This document shows, one piece after another, positions 8,892 to 17,450 of a stretch of DNA of 64,000 nt. Location: NCBI GenBank assembly GCA_041397645.1, contig JAWKWE010000004.1, positions 1,674,001-1,738,000 of the forward strand, read 5' to 3'. The stretch's first letter is position 1. Each line of letters starts with the position of its first letter. A program made the position numbers and the translations under genes. The notes beneath the pieces were generated by a model. That model saw only the letters and a list, made by a program, of their open reading frames with translations, did no database searches and was not told the origin of the DNA. The stretch comes from Hyphomicrobiaceae bacterium. Lineage in GTDB: Bacteria; Pseudomonadota; Alphaproteobacteria; Rhizobiales; Hyphomicrobiaceae.

Positions 8892-10262
8892 CTATTCAGA
8901 CTGTCGGTGCGGACGCGCGGCTGCGGCGAGACGGGCTTCTGCTTCAAGGTCTATTTCCAACTCGTCTGTCGACAACGCGCCGGCTTCGGGATCGTTGAAG
9001 ATGGCGAGGTCGAGCTTTCCTTCGCTTTTGGCAACGATGGACGAAACAACGGCATCGCCGGTGATATTCACGACGGTTCGGATCATATCCATGATGCGGT
9101 CCACGCCGAGTATGATGGCGATGCCTTCGATGGGTAGACCCACTTGGCCCAGCACCATCGTCAGCATCACCAACCCGACGCCGGGAACGCCAGCCGTGCC
9201 GATTGAGGCGAGGACTGCCATCAGGACAACGGTGACATAACCCATCAGGCCGAGGTCAACGCCATAGACGTTGGCGAAGAACACGGTTGCCACGCCTTGC
9301 ATGATTGCGGTGCCATCCATGTTAATGGTGGCGCCCAGAGGCACGGTGAAGGACGCAACTGAATTATCTGCGCCAATGCGCTGGGTCACGCATTGAAAGG
9401 TGATCGGGATCGTGGCGTTGGAACTCGCTGTCGAGAATGCGAAGACCTGCGCGGGCCTTAACTTTCGTAAAAACGTAATCGGATCGAGGCCGGAGAAGAC
9501 CTTGAGAAGGATCATCAACGTGACAAACAGGTGCAACAGGAGGGCGCTTGTCAGCGTCACGACGTAGGCAATGACGGGCACGAAGAGGCCGACGCCCTCC
9601 TGGGCGAATGTCTTGGCAATGAGGCAGTAGACGCCATAGGGCGCGAAAGCCATGACGATCTCGACAATCTTCATCGAGAGTTCGTTCAAGTATTCGCAGG
9701 CTTCAACAAAGCTCTTCGAACGGTCGCCAAGCATGAGAGCGGCGACGGCAACTACAATGACATAGAAGATGATCTGCAACATTCGGCCGTCTGCGAGTGC
9801 TGCGACCGGATTATCCGGAACGACATCGGCAAAAACATCCCAGGCGTTTGGCGCAGCCTTCGCAGTCATGCCTGACGTCGCAACGTTTGACATATCGAAC
9901 CCCGATCCTGGGCCGATGAAGTGTGCCAGAGCGATTGCAACAGACACGGCTAAGGCGGTTGTTGCGATGTAGAGTACGAAAGCTTTGCCTCCTACGCGCC
10001 CCAGCGTGCGAAGATCACCGATGCCCACCACGCCACATATCAGCGAAAAGACGACCAGCGGCACCACGAGCATCTTGAGTGCGTTGAGGAACATCTTTCC
10101 GATCATCGAGAATAAACCCGAGACGAGGTATTCGTTCAGGACCGGTGAAGCGAGCAGGTTGAGAATGACGCCCGTGATGAGCCCCAGACACATGCCCACG
10201 ATAACTTTCGAGGTAAGAGAAAGCTCCCCGACCCGCCATTTTGGGTGTGCTTTTGCGCTCAT
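8892..10262 (-). CDS. Dicarboxylate/amino acid:cation symporter (DAACS family)
   Basis: A 456-residue inner-membrane transporter of the GltP/DctA family, which takes up C4-dicarboxylates or acidic amino acids with H+ or Na+. Eight hydrophobic segments are recognisable. The family hallmarks are present: the serine-rich hairpin STASSNATIP, the NMDGTAI motif, and the region GVDRIMDMIRTVVNITGDA that binds substrate and cation. The acidic C-terminal tail from residue 425 on is cytoplasmic. The sequence does not tell dicarboxylate from glutamate as the substrate. It stands alone, convergent with dacC. Confidence 0.9.
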   Translation of the reverse strand: MSAKAHPKWRVGELSLTSKVIVGMCLGLITGVILNLLASPVLNEYLVSGLFSMIGKMFLNALKMLVVPLVVFSLICGVVGIGDLRTLGRVGGKAFVLYIATTALAVSVAIALAHFIGPGSGFDMSNVATSGMTAKAAPNAWDVFADVVPDNPVAALADGRMLQIIFYVIVVAVAALMLGDRSKSFVEACEYLNELSMKIVEIVMAFAPYGVYCLIAKTFAQEGVGLFVPVIAYVVTLTSALLLHLFVTLMILLKVFSGLDPITFLRKLRPAQVFAFSTASSNATIPITFQCVTQRIGADNSVASFTVPLGATINMDGTAIMQGVATVFFANVYGVDLGLMGYVTVVLMAVLASIGTAGVPGVGLVMLTMVLGQVGLPIEGIAIILGVDRIMDMIRTVVNITGDAVVSSIVAKSEGKLDLAIFNDPEAGALSTDELEIDLEAEARLAAAARPHRQSE

Positions 10263-10525
10263 GCAGCCTCCTCATTTGCGGTGTGCCACGTGAGGGCATC
10301 AATTCAATGACTTGCTCATAACGAAGGAGCGTATCACCGCGGGTTCGTTGCGAGTGTCGCCGGATCAGACCACAGATGACAACTCTTTTTGCAGCATGCG
10401 AAACGATCAGAGCGATTATGCGATGGGATAAGATAAAAGCTTGACTGGATCGGCGCACTGGAGGTCGGGCTGATGCAAGCCCCATTGGATAGGCTGTCGC
10501 AGTTAGACGACTCCAGGGACGAAAT

Positions 10526-11176
10526 ATGCAGACTTCCTATCTCGATGCCATTAAGCGCTTTGAAGGTTTCTCCGCGCAGGCCAAGTGGGACTACGCGCAA
10601 AATTCGAATGGATATGGAACCAAGGCCCGATTTGCCGGAGAGATGATCACCGCTGAGGAGGCTGAGCGCAGATTTCAGGCTGAGATAGCCAAGTCGGAGG
10701 CGCTCGTTGACAAATTCGCTCCTAATGTTGCGGAAGGGCTGCGAGCCGCTCTCACTTCTTTAACGTTCAACGCTGGTACAGCCTGGATGAACGCGGGGCT
10801 AGGCGATGCCGTGCGGGCCGGCGACTTGGGCGAGGTTCGCCGCATTTTCGTGCAGTACGACAAGGCGGGTAACCAAAGTTTGCCCGGGCTAACCGCGCGG
10901 CGGCTCGCAGAGGTCGCTTGGATTGGTGCCGAACGTTCTACACCGCCGCCAACGGTATTCCGTGGAGAACCGTCCTTCGCAATTTCGGCCGATGTGGGAT
11001 CCGAGGTCTTGAGCCAGAACGTGCCCCGCGCAACCTCTTTTATGGATGCATTGCCAAGCGCGACCGTGCCAAATACGACAGATGCTGATGCACTTTATGC
11101 GCAGATTATGAAGGAAAAGATGCGATTATTGGCTCTGCGCAGGCAAGATGACCGCGAGCAGAAACACCAAGTCTAA
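10526..11176 (+). CDS. GH24-type lysozyme at the edge of the flagellar locus
   Basis: A 216-residue protein. Residues 1-135 resemble phage-type (GH24) lysozymes, with RFEGF containing the likely catalytic E13, WDYAQ containing D22, NGYGT, and the TFNAGTAW and LTARRLAEVAW helices. In T4/P21-type enzymes a Thr follows the Asp by six residues; here that position is Asn28. The last 75 residues are Pro/Ser-rich and end in a charged helix. There is no signal peptide and no holin, spanin or other phage gene nearby. It is convergent with fliI and the stop codons overlap. A role in opening peptidoglycan for the flagellar rod is inferred, since the FlgJ of this locus has no muramidase domain. Confidence 0.75.
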   Translation: MQTSYLDAIKRFEGFSAQAKWDYAQNSNGYGTKARFAGEMITAEEAERRFQAEIAKSEALVDKFAPNVAEGLRAALTSLTFNAGTAWMNAGLGDAVRAGDLGEVRRIFVQYDKAGNQSLPGLTARRLAEVAWIGAERSTPPPTVFRGEPSFAISADVGSEVLSQNVPRATSFMDALPSATVPNTTDADALYAQIMKEKMRLLALRRQDDREQKHQV

Positions 11177-12498
11177 AGCTTCAAGATGCCCGAGATTTGG
11201 GCGATAATATCGCCAGATTCGATTTCGTCGGGCTTTTGTTGGATCAATTCGTAGATCTTCGGCGTGACAGTTATGGCGCGATCCAAATTCGGGTCACTGC
11301 CGGGCTGATATCCGCCGATCATGCGCAGATCCCGCGTGTCTTCGAAATTTGCGATCGCGGCGCGCGCGGTCTGAACGACTCTTTGTTCCGATGCGCTCCA
11401 CGCTTTTGGCGCCAAGCGCGATAGCGATGCCAGCAAATCAATTGCAGGCCAACGGCCAGATGCAGCAATCTTTCTGTCCAGAACAATATGTCCGTCGAGG
11501 ATGCCGCGAGCCGCATCGGCCACCGGATCATTATGGTTGTCTCCATCGACCAGAACCGTTGCAATCATGGTGATATCCCCGGTGCCAAGCGGTCCGGGGC
11601 CTGCGCGTTCAAGAAGTTTGGCAATCTCAGCGAAGACGCTGGGTGGATAGCCTCGTGCGACTGCAGGTTCGCCGGCCGAAAGCGCGTATTCGCGCTGTGC
11701 ATGGGCGAACCGGGTGACTGAGTCGATCATGAGAAGAACGCGCTCACCCCGGTCGCGGAAATATTCGGCGACACTCATTGCTGTTTTGGGTGCGTTTCGG
11801 CGCAGCGCCGCGCTGTCGTCGCCGGTAGATACAATAGCGACGACCCGATCTCGTCGCGTTCCAAGTATATCTTCGAGGAACTCTCGGACCTCGCGTCCGC
11901 GTTCGCCAACCAGAGCGAGGACGACGACCGATATGTCTGGAACTTGCGAAAACATGGAGAGAAGGGTCGATTTTCCGACGCCTGTTCCGGCGAAAATACC
12001 GATCCGCTGTCCTGCGCAAATCGGCATAAATGCGTCGATGGCTTTGATGCCGGTATGTATTGGTGTGAGGACGCGGTTGCGGTCGAGCGCGCGTGGCGGA
12101 TCTCGATCGATCTCTATCGCTTCTGGGCCCCGTTCCATGTGACCAGCATCGTCAAGTGGGGTGCCGAGGGGATCGACGACCCGCCCCAACCAGCAGCGAT
12201 GTGGGTAAACGCGTAGCCGTCCGACGAGCGTGGCTGTTGCGCCCAGTCGGATGTTGCCGCGCTTCCGATAGGGAATAGCGAGGACGCTAGCTGCATCGAT
12301 CTGCACGACCTCCGCCATATCGCTACCACCACGATCAGCGATGCTGACGAGATCACCGGCCATAGCAAACTGCGAAAGCCCTTCTATGCGTAGGTGATTT
12401 GTTCCGGCCTCGCATACTTGGCCCATCACGGTGACGTCACGGGATTTGGTGGCCCAGCTCTTGGATGCTCGACCGAGTGCGCTCAGTCTATCGGTCAT
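11173..12498 (-). CDS. fliI: Flagellar export ATPase FliI
   Basis: A 441-residue cytoplasmic ATPase that powers the flagellar type III export gate. The Walker A motif FAGTGVGKST is at residues 169-178, and a Walker B-like RVLLMIDSVTRFA segment lies near 240. The type III ATPase signature PPSVFAEIAKLLERAG is also present. It is the last gene of a minus-strand unit DUF1217-flgF-fliI, starting 15 bases after flgF. Its 3' end overlaps the convergent lysozyme gene by 4 bases. Confidence 0.96.
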   Translation of the reverse strand: MTDRLSALGRASKSWATKSRDVTVMGQVCEAGTNHLRIEGLSQFAMAGDLVSIADRGGSDMAEVVQIDAASVLAIPYRKRGNIRLGATATLVGRLRVYPHRCWLGRVVDPLGTPLDDAGHMERGPEAIEIDRDPPRALDRNRVLTPIHTGIKAIDAFMPICAGQRIGIFAGTGVGKSTLLSMFSQVPDISVVVLALVGERGREVREFLEDILGTRRDRVVAIVSTGDDSAALRRNAPKTAMSVAEYFRDRGERVLLMIDSVTRFAHAQREYALSAGEPAVARGYPPSVFAEIAKLLERAGPGPLGTGDITMIATVLVDGDNHNDPVADAARGILDGHIVLDRKIAASGRWPAIDLLASLSRLAPKAWSASEQRVVQTARAAIANFEDTRDLRMIGGYQPGSDPNLDRAITVTPKIYELIQQKPDEIESGDIIAQISGILKL

Positions 12499-12513
12499 TT
12501 GTTTTAAGCTGGC

Positions 12514-13233
12514 TCATGAGGCAAGGGTGCGGATGGCATTCAGTAGTCCATCCTCGACTTCCGAGACGGCGTTCGAGATGGCATCGAAGTCGCGCTGAAT
12601 GCTGATGAGATGCGTCATCTCCTTGACCGGCTCGACGTTGGAGCGTTCGACGTATCCTTGCGTGATCGAGGCAGCGTTGAAGTCGATCTGTGGCTCAGCT
12701 GGGCGATCAGGTATGACACTGCCATTCGCGCCGCGGTGAAGCCGAGCGTCAGGCGAAATGCGAAAGAGACCGATTGTTGCGAGAGTCTGACCGTTCCGCG
12801 AGATCGATCCGTCTTTACCGATCGAAGGCGCTGGTCCACCGGCATTAATCTGAATTGGACTACCCCCAATATCGACCAGCGGATAGCCTTGAACTGAGAC
12901 GAGCTCTCCTTGCGGGCTCAAGCTGAAGCGGCCGTCTCGCGTATAAACGAGACCTTGTGGCGTTGATACGCCCAGCCAGCCATCGCCGCTTACTGCAATG
13001 TCAAAGGGGTTCCCTGTCCTTTCCACTGCGCCGCTCTCGGTCGATATATAGTGTGGCCCCTCGTTCACAAAGCTCGTCGGTACATCGGTCCGTGTTGAAA
13101 GGTATTCCTGAAATGAAATGCGGTCTGCTCGGTATCCGGGCGTCGAGACATTGGCGACGTTCTGCGCCACGCTCTCCATGCGATTGAGTAGCGCAAGCTG
13201 CGCTGACAAGGAAATGTATAGGTTGGATTGCAT
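12514..13233 (-). CDS. flgF: Flagellar basal-body rod protein FlgF
   Basis: A 239-residue proximal-rod protein. The start at 13233 gives MQSNLYISLSAQLALLNRM, the usual FlgF N-terminus; a longer form from 13251 is possible but has a poorer fit. The rod-family motifs are present: VAQNVANVSTPGYRAD near the N-terminus, the central GDGWLGVSTPQG of the FlgE/F/G core, and the C-terminal GYVERSNVEPVKEMT helix. It begins one base after the upstream DUF1217 gene ends, which suggests coupled translation. Confidence 0.94.
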   Translation of the reverse strand: MQSNLYISLSAQLALLNRMESVAQNVANVSTPGYRADRISFQEYLSTRTDVPTSFVNEGPHYISTESGAVERTGNPFDIAVSGDGWLGVSTPQGLVYTRDGRFSLSPQGELVSVQGYPLVDIGGSPIQINAGGPAPSIGKDGSISRNGQTLATIGLFRISPDARLHRGANGSVIPDRPAEPQIDFNAASITQGYVERSNVEPVKEMTHLISIQRDFDAISNAVSEVEDGLLNAIRTLAS

Positions 13234-13234
13234 A

Positions 13235-14017
13235 TCACCACTTCCGAACATTCAGATTCTGAATGGAGGCGAGCGTGTCCATGGAGATGCCTGATGTGGA
13301 GCTGGCCTGGAACAATTGCAGCGCCGCCGAAGAACCAGTTGTGTTCTGTGCCAGATCCCACAAGTTGGAAAAGCGTGCGATGAATTTGTCGAGCGTAACA
13401 GGGTCTTGAAGAGACGAGACGTCGAGCTTTTCGGCAATGATCGAAGCCTGTTTTTCAACGCCCACAGCAGGAAGCGACGACGGCAACGACAGGGCGGTCT
13501 CAACGACTTTGTAGAGCGCCTTGTCCCCTAGCACCTGATATATGCTTGTGATCTGTGGTGCCTTGCGTTGGAAATAGAGCGCTAGACGAACACCCTCATT
13601 AATCTGTCCGGCATTCTGTTCCAGCGTCGCGCGCATATAGCGATCGAGAAGTCCGCTTTGAGTGCGGGTGAACGACGTCGTCGCCGTACCGTAACGCGCG
13701 AAATTGAAGGTTTCTGTCAAATCTCGGAAACGAGAGTCGGACAAGGAATTCGCCAAGGATTTGTTGTCATCGATCCCACCTTCCAAGACTTTGCGGACAA
13801 GAGCTTTGGAGGGGGCAACATCGTCCATGCCGAAAGCGTGGAGCACGTAGGCATAGATGCGTTTGTCGCCCATAAAGTCGTCGATGGATTTTATGTCGGA
13901 TATCTTAGCTTCGTAGTAAGCCGTTTCTCGCTGCACCATCCGATCATTTGCGACCGACCGCAGCGACGCGCTGACGTCTTTGGAAATCTGTCTGAAGCTC
14001 GTTAATGTCGGAACCAT
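13235..14017 (-). CDS. DUF1217 flagellar-cluster protein
   Basis: A 260-residue soluble protein belonging to the DUF1217 family, which occurs next to flgF in rhizobial flagellar clusters. It is mostly helical and has no signal peptide or membrane segment. It contains the repeated pattern typical of the family (YYEAKISDIKSIDDFMGDKR and later YALHAFGMDD-like segments). The ATG at 14017 is preferred over the upstream start at 14101 because GAGG lies 6 bases before it and the conserved part starts there. It is divergent from motA across a 127-base intergenic region. Its biochemical role is not established. Confidence 0.8.
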   Translation of the reverse strand: MVPTLTSFRQISKDVSASLRSVANDRMVQRETAYYEAKISDIKSIDDFMGDKRIYAYVLHAFGMDDVAPSKALVRKVLEGGIDDNKSLANSLSDSRFRDLTETFNFARYGTATTSFTRTQSGLLDRYMRATLEQNAGQINEGVRLALYFQRKAPQITSIYQVLGDKALYKVVETALSLPSSLPAVGVEKQASIIAEKLDVSSLQDPVTLDKFIARFSNLWDLAQNTTGSSAALQLFQASSTSGISMDTLASIQNLNVRKW

Positions 14018-14144
14018 GGGAGCCCTCGCTGTCCAGCGGAATTCTGGTACCCGTTGCTTGAGCCGACCTTGCGCCTGGACCAGATATCCAGCTTCACGCA
14101 AGCCGAACCTCGCAGGCTAAGTGTCGATCCGAGAAGGAATATCC

Positions 14145-15029
14145 ATGACCATCATAATTGGCATCGTCGTCACGCTCATTTGTATGCTGGGTGGCTTCAT
14201 GGCGATGGGTGGGCATGTGATCGTGATCTGGCAGCCATGGGAGTACGTGATCATCCTTGGAACTGCGCTTGGCACGTTTGTGGTCGCCAACTCGATGAAG
14301 GTCATCAAGGACTGCGGCGCCGGGCTGATGGAAGCGTTCAAGCAGGCAACGCCGACGCATCAGGAGTATGTTGAAGTTTTGGCTTTAATGTTCTCATTGA
14401 TGCGCGCTGTGCGAACACGGTCGCGCGCAGAGATGGAAGCGCTGATAGATGAGCCCGATACCTCAGATGTCTTCTCCCGATCGCCCAAAGTGTTGGCGGA
14501 CAGGGATCTCACCGTCTTTATCTGTGACTACATGCGCCTGCTTATCATAGGCAACGCACGGACGCATGAAATCGAAGCGCTTATGGAGGAGGAGATCGAG
14601 ACAATACGGCACGATCGGTTGAAGGCTTACCACGCGTTGACCGCCGTGGGAGACGGGTTGCCGGCTATTGGCATCATCGCGGCCGTTCTCGGTGTGACCA
14701 AGGCGATGGGTGCAATTAGCGAATCTCCCGAAGTTCTTGGCAAGCTGATTGCCTCGGCTCTGGTAGGCACTTTTGCCGGAATTTTCTTTTCCTACAGCCT
14801 CGTGTCGCCGATTGCCACGAAGCTAAAAGCGGTGCGTGAGAAACGGATGCGCCTCTATGTCGTGGTCAAGCAATCTCTCCTGGCCTTCATGAACGGCGCC
14901 ATTCCCCAAGTCGCTATAGAACACGGTCGCAAAACGATCTCTAGCGCGGAGCGCCCTGGCATCGATGAGGTCGAGGCCGCGACGATCGGGGCAGCGTCCA
15001 CCGCAACGGCGGCGGCGAGCGCTGCATGA
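14145..15029 (+). CDS. motA: Flagellar stator protein MotA
   Basis: A 294-residue inner-membrane protein that forms the proton-conducting stator with MotB. Helices lie at about 1-22 and 30-50, a long cytoplasmic loop spans 60-165 with the charged RxxRAEME region that contacts FliG, and a helix pair lies at about 170-220. Motifs such as GDGLPAIGIIAAVLGV are typical of MotA. AAGGA lies 6 bases before the ATG at 14145; a GTG eight codons upstream is less likely. It opens the unit motA-fliM-fliN-fliG-flhB, and its stop overlaps fliM by 4 bases. Confidence 0.95.
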   Translation: MTIIIGIVVTLICMLGGFMAMGGHVIVIWQPWEYVIILGTALGTFVVANSMKVIKDCGAGLMEAFKQATPTHQEYVEVLALMFSLMRAVRTRSRAEMEALIDEPDTSDVFSRSPKVLADRDLTVFICDYMRLLIIGNARTHEIEALMEEEIETIRHDRLKAYHALTAVGDGLPAIGIIAAVLGVTKAMGAISESPEVLGKLIASALVGTFAGIFFSYSLVSPIATKLKAVREKRMRLYVVVKQSLLAFMNGAIPQVAIEHGRKTISSAERPGIDEVEAATIGAASTATAAASAA

Positions 15030-15982
15030 GCGCGACGGGGCAAACGGCGTTTGCCGACGAGCAAATCTCTGTATTCGTGAAGGCTCTTCAAACAGCGTCA
15101 CGCACATTGAGCGATAGCGACAACGATTGCGCGGCTTTGGCCGAAATCGCCGTTGGCGCAGTAAAGGCGGGCCTTGAGCCAATAATAGCAGGAAGCACGC
15201 CCGCACTATGTGCCGCGAGGTCGGAGCGGATCTCAGGCTTTGTATCCGCGGCCGACAACTCCGTCTTGGCGGTTGCGGGATCGGCACAAGGCTGGCTTAT
15301 TCTGCGGTTGAGCGCGTCCGCACTCGATACGCTTGTAGGCGAAGCGTTAGGGGGAATGCCAGAGAACAAGCCGTTTGGGCAACGCGTAATTTCACGTGTC
15401 GAGCTCGCTGTTGCGCGCGTTGTCATCGCGCGGATTTTGAAGCAGTTGTCAGACACGCTCGATGAGCTGAATATCAGCTTGGACGGTGCGGAGTTTGTGG
15501 TCGGCACTCAAGCCGATGTGTTGGGGCGCTTCCCTCCAGACATGCAATTATCTGTTGTGTCGATGCAGATCGATGGAGGGTCTACGCTCATCGAGATAGC
15601 GGCGAATGATAGTGTTGTGGAAGCCTGTAGGCTGCATTCCGGCTCGGCAAAAGAATGTGCGGCGAGCCCCACACAAGGCAAATCGCAGGTAATGGGAAGT
15701 GGCGAAAACGCGCAAGAGCCGCTGCCATCGGTCAAAGTTGGTGTTTCTGCGGTTTTGTGTGAGCAGCTAATCGATCTGGACGAAATCCTTGAGTGGTCGT
15801 TGGACATGCCTGTCCTACTCGACGTTACGACCTCCTCACGGGTGCAGGTGGTCGCAAACGACATACCACTCTATCGCGCAGAACTTGGCCGAATGAACGG
15901 ATGGATGTGCGTGCAAATATGGGACGACATCTTTGACACGGAATCTAAAATGGTGGGAGCTTCGCTGGTGGCAGAACGATGA
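15026..15982 (+). CDS. fliM: Flagellar motor switch protein FliM
   Basis: A 318-residue C-ring protein. It is a divergent, rhizobial-type FliM: the middle CheC-like region spans about residues 40-200, and the C-terminal SpoA domain about 235-318 (VKVGVSAVLCEQLIDLDEILEWSLDMPVLLD and following). Length and position between motA and fliN agree with the FliM of rhizobia. The canonical N-terminal CheY-binding motif (LSQxEIDALL) is not recognisable, which is usual in this lineage. It overlaps both neighbours by 4 bases. Confidence 0.85.
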   Translation: MSATGQTAFADEQISVFVKALQTASRTLSDSDNDCAALAEIAVGAVKAGLEPIIAGSTPALCAARSERISGFVSAADNSVLAVAGSAQGWLILRLSASALDTLVGEALGGMPENKPFGQRVISRVELAVARVVIARILKQLSDTLDELNISLDGAEFVVGTQADVLGRFPPDMQLSVVSMQIDGGSTLIEIAANDSVVEACRLHSGSAKECAASPTQGKSQVMGSGENAQEPLPSVKVGVSAVLCEQLIDLDEILEWSLDMPVLLDVTTSSRVQVVANDIPLYRAELGRMNGWMCVQIWDDIFDTESKMVGASLVAER

Positions 15983-16419
15983 CAATTGCAGAAGGGGAGG
16001 CGAGGGACGCGCTCGGGCCGGACTCCATTGCCGAATTCGCATCAGAACTTTCTCAAGCGGCCGAAGAAGCCTTGCCGACGCTTGGCGGAGGGTCTGGGAG
16101 CATCGCGACGAAACGGTCAGAATCGGTTGGTGACGATACACGTAAGCTGCAATCCATTCTGAAAATCCCAGTCACGATGAAAATCGTTGTTGGGGCTGTG
16201 ACGTTGCCTGTGTCCGAATTGCGGGCACTTAAAACCGGACATTTGCTGACGCTCGATCGCAAGGTAGGGGAAGCCGTCGATGTTGTTGTCAACGGACAAA
16301 TTCTGGCGCGAGGCATTCTGGTCATTGCCGATCAGAGTACTTCGCAACTTGGCGTTCAGCTCACTGAGTTAGCTGGAGTTCACAAGCCGCGCAACGTGCT
16401 GCCGATAAAACGCACATGA
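15979..16419 (+). CDS. fliN: Flagellar motor switch protein FliN
   Basis: A 146-residue C-ring protein. The first 60 residues are acidic and low in complexity. The SpoA domain (about 58-140) begins with KLQSILKIPVTMKIVVGAVTLP and ends with QLGVQLTELAG. FliN forms the lower C-ring and docks the export ATPase complex. The position between fliM and fliG, with 4-base overlaps on both sides, supports the assignment. Confidence 0.92.
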   Translation: MTIAEGEARDALGPDSIAEFASELSQAAEEALPTLGGGSGSIATKRSESVGDDTRKLQSILKIPVTMKIVVGAVTLPVSELRALKTGHLLTLDRKVGEAVDVVVNGQILARGILVIADQSTSQLGVQLTELAGVHKPRNVLPIKRT

Positions 16420-17438
16420 AGGTTCTAGCTCCCCGAGGAGCGGCCGACAATGTTAACATGAAATATGGGATTGACGGCGCGACAAAAGCCGCGCTCCTGC
16501 TGCTTGCCGTGCAGCGCGAAAAGGCGGTCGAGCTGTTGAAACGCCTCGATCCAGATGAAGTCAGGTTGATTGCGAGCGGCGCCGAACAATTGGCGTCCGT
16601 AACGCCCGAGATGCTTGCAGGCGTCATCGGGAGCTTCAAAGAGTCCTTCAGTGACGGAATTAAATTTTTAGGAACCACTAACGAGGTTCGAAAACTTATC
16701 GTGGAGGCTGGCCTTGAGGCGATTGACGATCCGCCAGCCAATGCTGAGGAGCTCGAGCGCATTCCAAAAGATCTTTGGTCGAGCATCAATCAGCTGCCCA
16801 TAGAAGAACTCAAGTCGTATCTGGCTGTTCAGCATTCCCAAGTCGCAGCCTTCATTTTGTCTCGCATGGAGTCCGAGCAAGTAGCGCTCCTAATGCAGGA
16901 CCTGGATGGAGATATCTGCGCCGACCTTCTGACACGTATGCTGTCAAAGGGGCAGCCGGCCCCTGAGATCGTGCGAGCCGTCGAAATTGCGCTGACGGAA
17001 GATTTAATGAAAGACAAAGGCGCTAGAGGGGGACAAGGCCGCATAGAGCTGGCTTCGATTCTAAATAGACTTGATCGCGCACGAGCGTCCAACGTGATCA
17101 ATCGATTGCGGGTGCAGTCTCCATCCGACGCCAAGGCCGTCGAGCAGATGCTGTTCCGGTTCGAGGATCTGCCGAGACTGGCAGCCAAGGCGCTAACGGC
17201 GGTTGTCGAGCAGATGCCCGTTGATCAACTTGTGCTATCCCTCCACGGAACGGATGGAGAATTCCAGAACTGCGTGCTGGGGGTGATGTCCGCACGTGCG
17301 CGGCGTATGGCGGAATCTGAGATTCAAAACGCCGTGGAGCCAAATGCTAGAGCGGTGGCCGCCGCTCGGCAGGTGGCTGTCGAAGTTGTTTTGCGTTTGG
17401 CGGCCACCGGTGCGCTTGAGTTGCCCTCTGAAATGTAA
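16416..17438 (+). CDS. fliG: Flagellar motor switch protein FliG
   Basis: A 340-residue rotor protein. The N-terminal FliF-binding domain covers about residues 15-110 (TKAALLLLAVQREKAVELLKRLD). The middle armadillo domain (120-210) contains EELKSYLAVQHSQVAAFILS with the EHPQ-like position replaced by VQHSQ. The C-terminal torque domain contains the charged helix LPRLAAKALTAVVEQMP. The start overlaps the fliN stop by 4 bases; a second ATG 14 codons in is possible. Confidence 0.94.
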   Translation: MKVLAPRGAADNVNMKYGIDGATKAALLLLAVQREKAVELLKRLDPDEVRLIASGAEQLASVTPEMLAGVIGSFKESFSDGIKFLGTTNEVRKLIVEAGLEAIDDPPANAEELERIPKDLWSSINQLPIEELKSYLAVQHSQVAAFILSRMESEQVALLMQDLDGDICADLLTRMLSKGQPAPEIVRAVEIALTEDLMKDKGARGGQGRIELASILNRLDRARASNVINRLRVQSPSDAKAVEQMLFRFEDLPRLAAKALTAVVEQMPVDQLVLSLHGTDGEFQNCVLGVMSARARRMAESEIQNAVEPNARAVAAARQVAVEVVLRLAATGALELPSEM

Positions 17439-17450
17439 GGGCGGGTAGAG

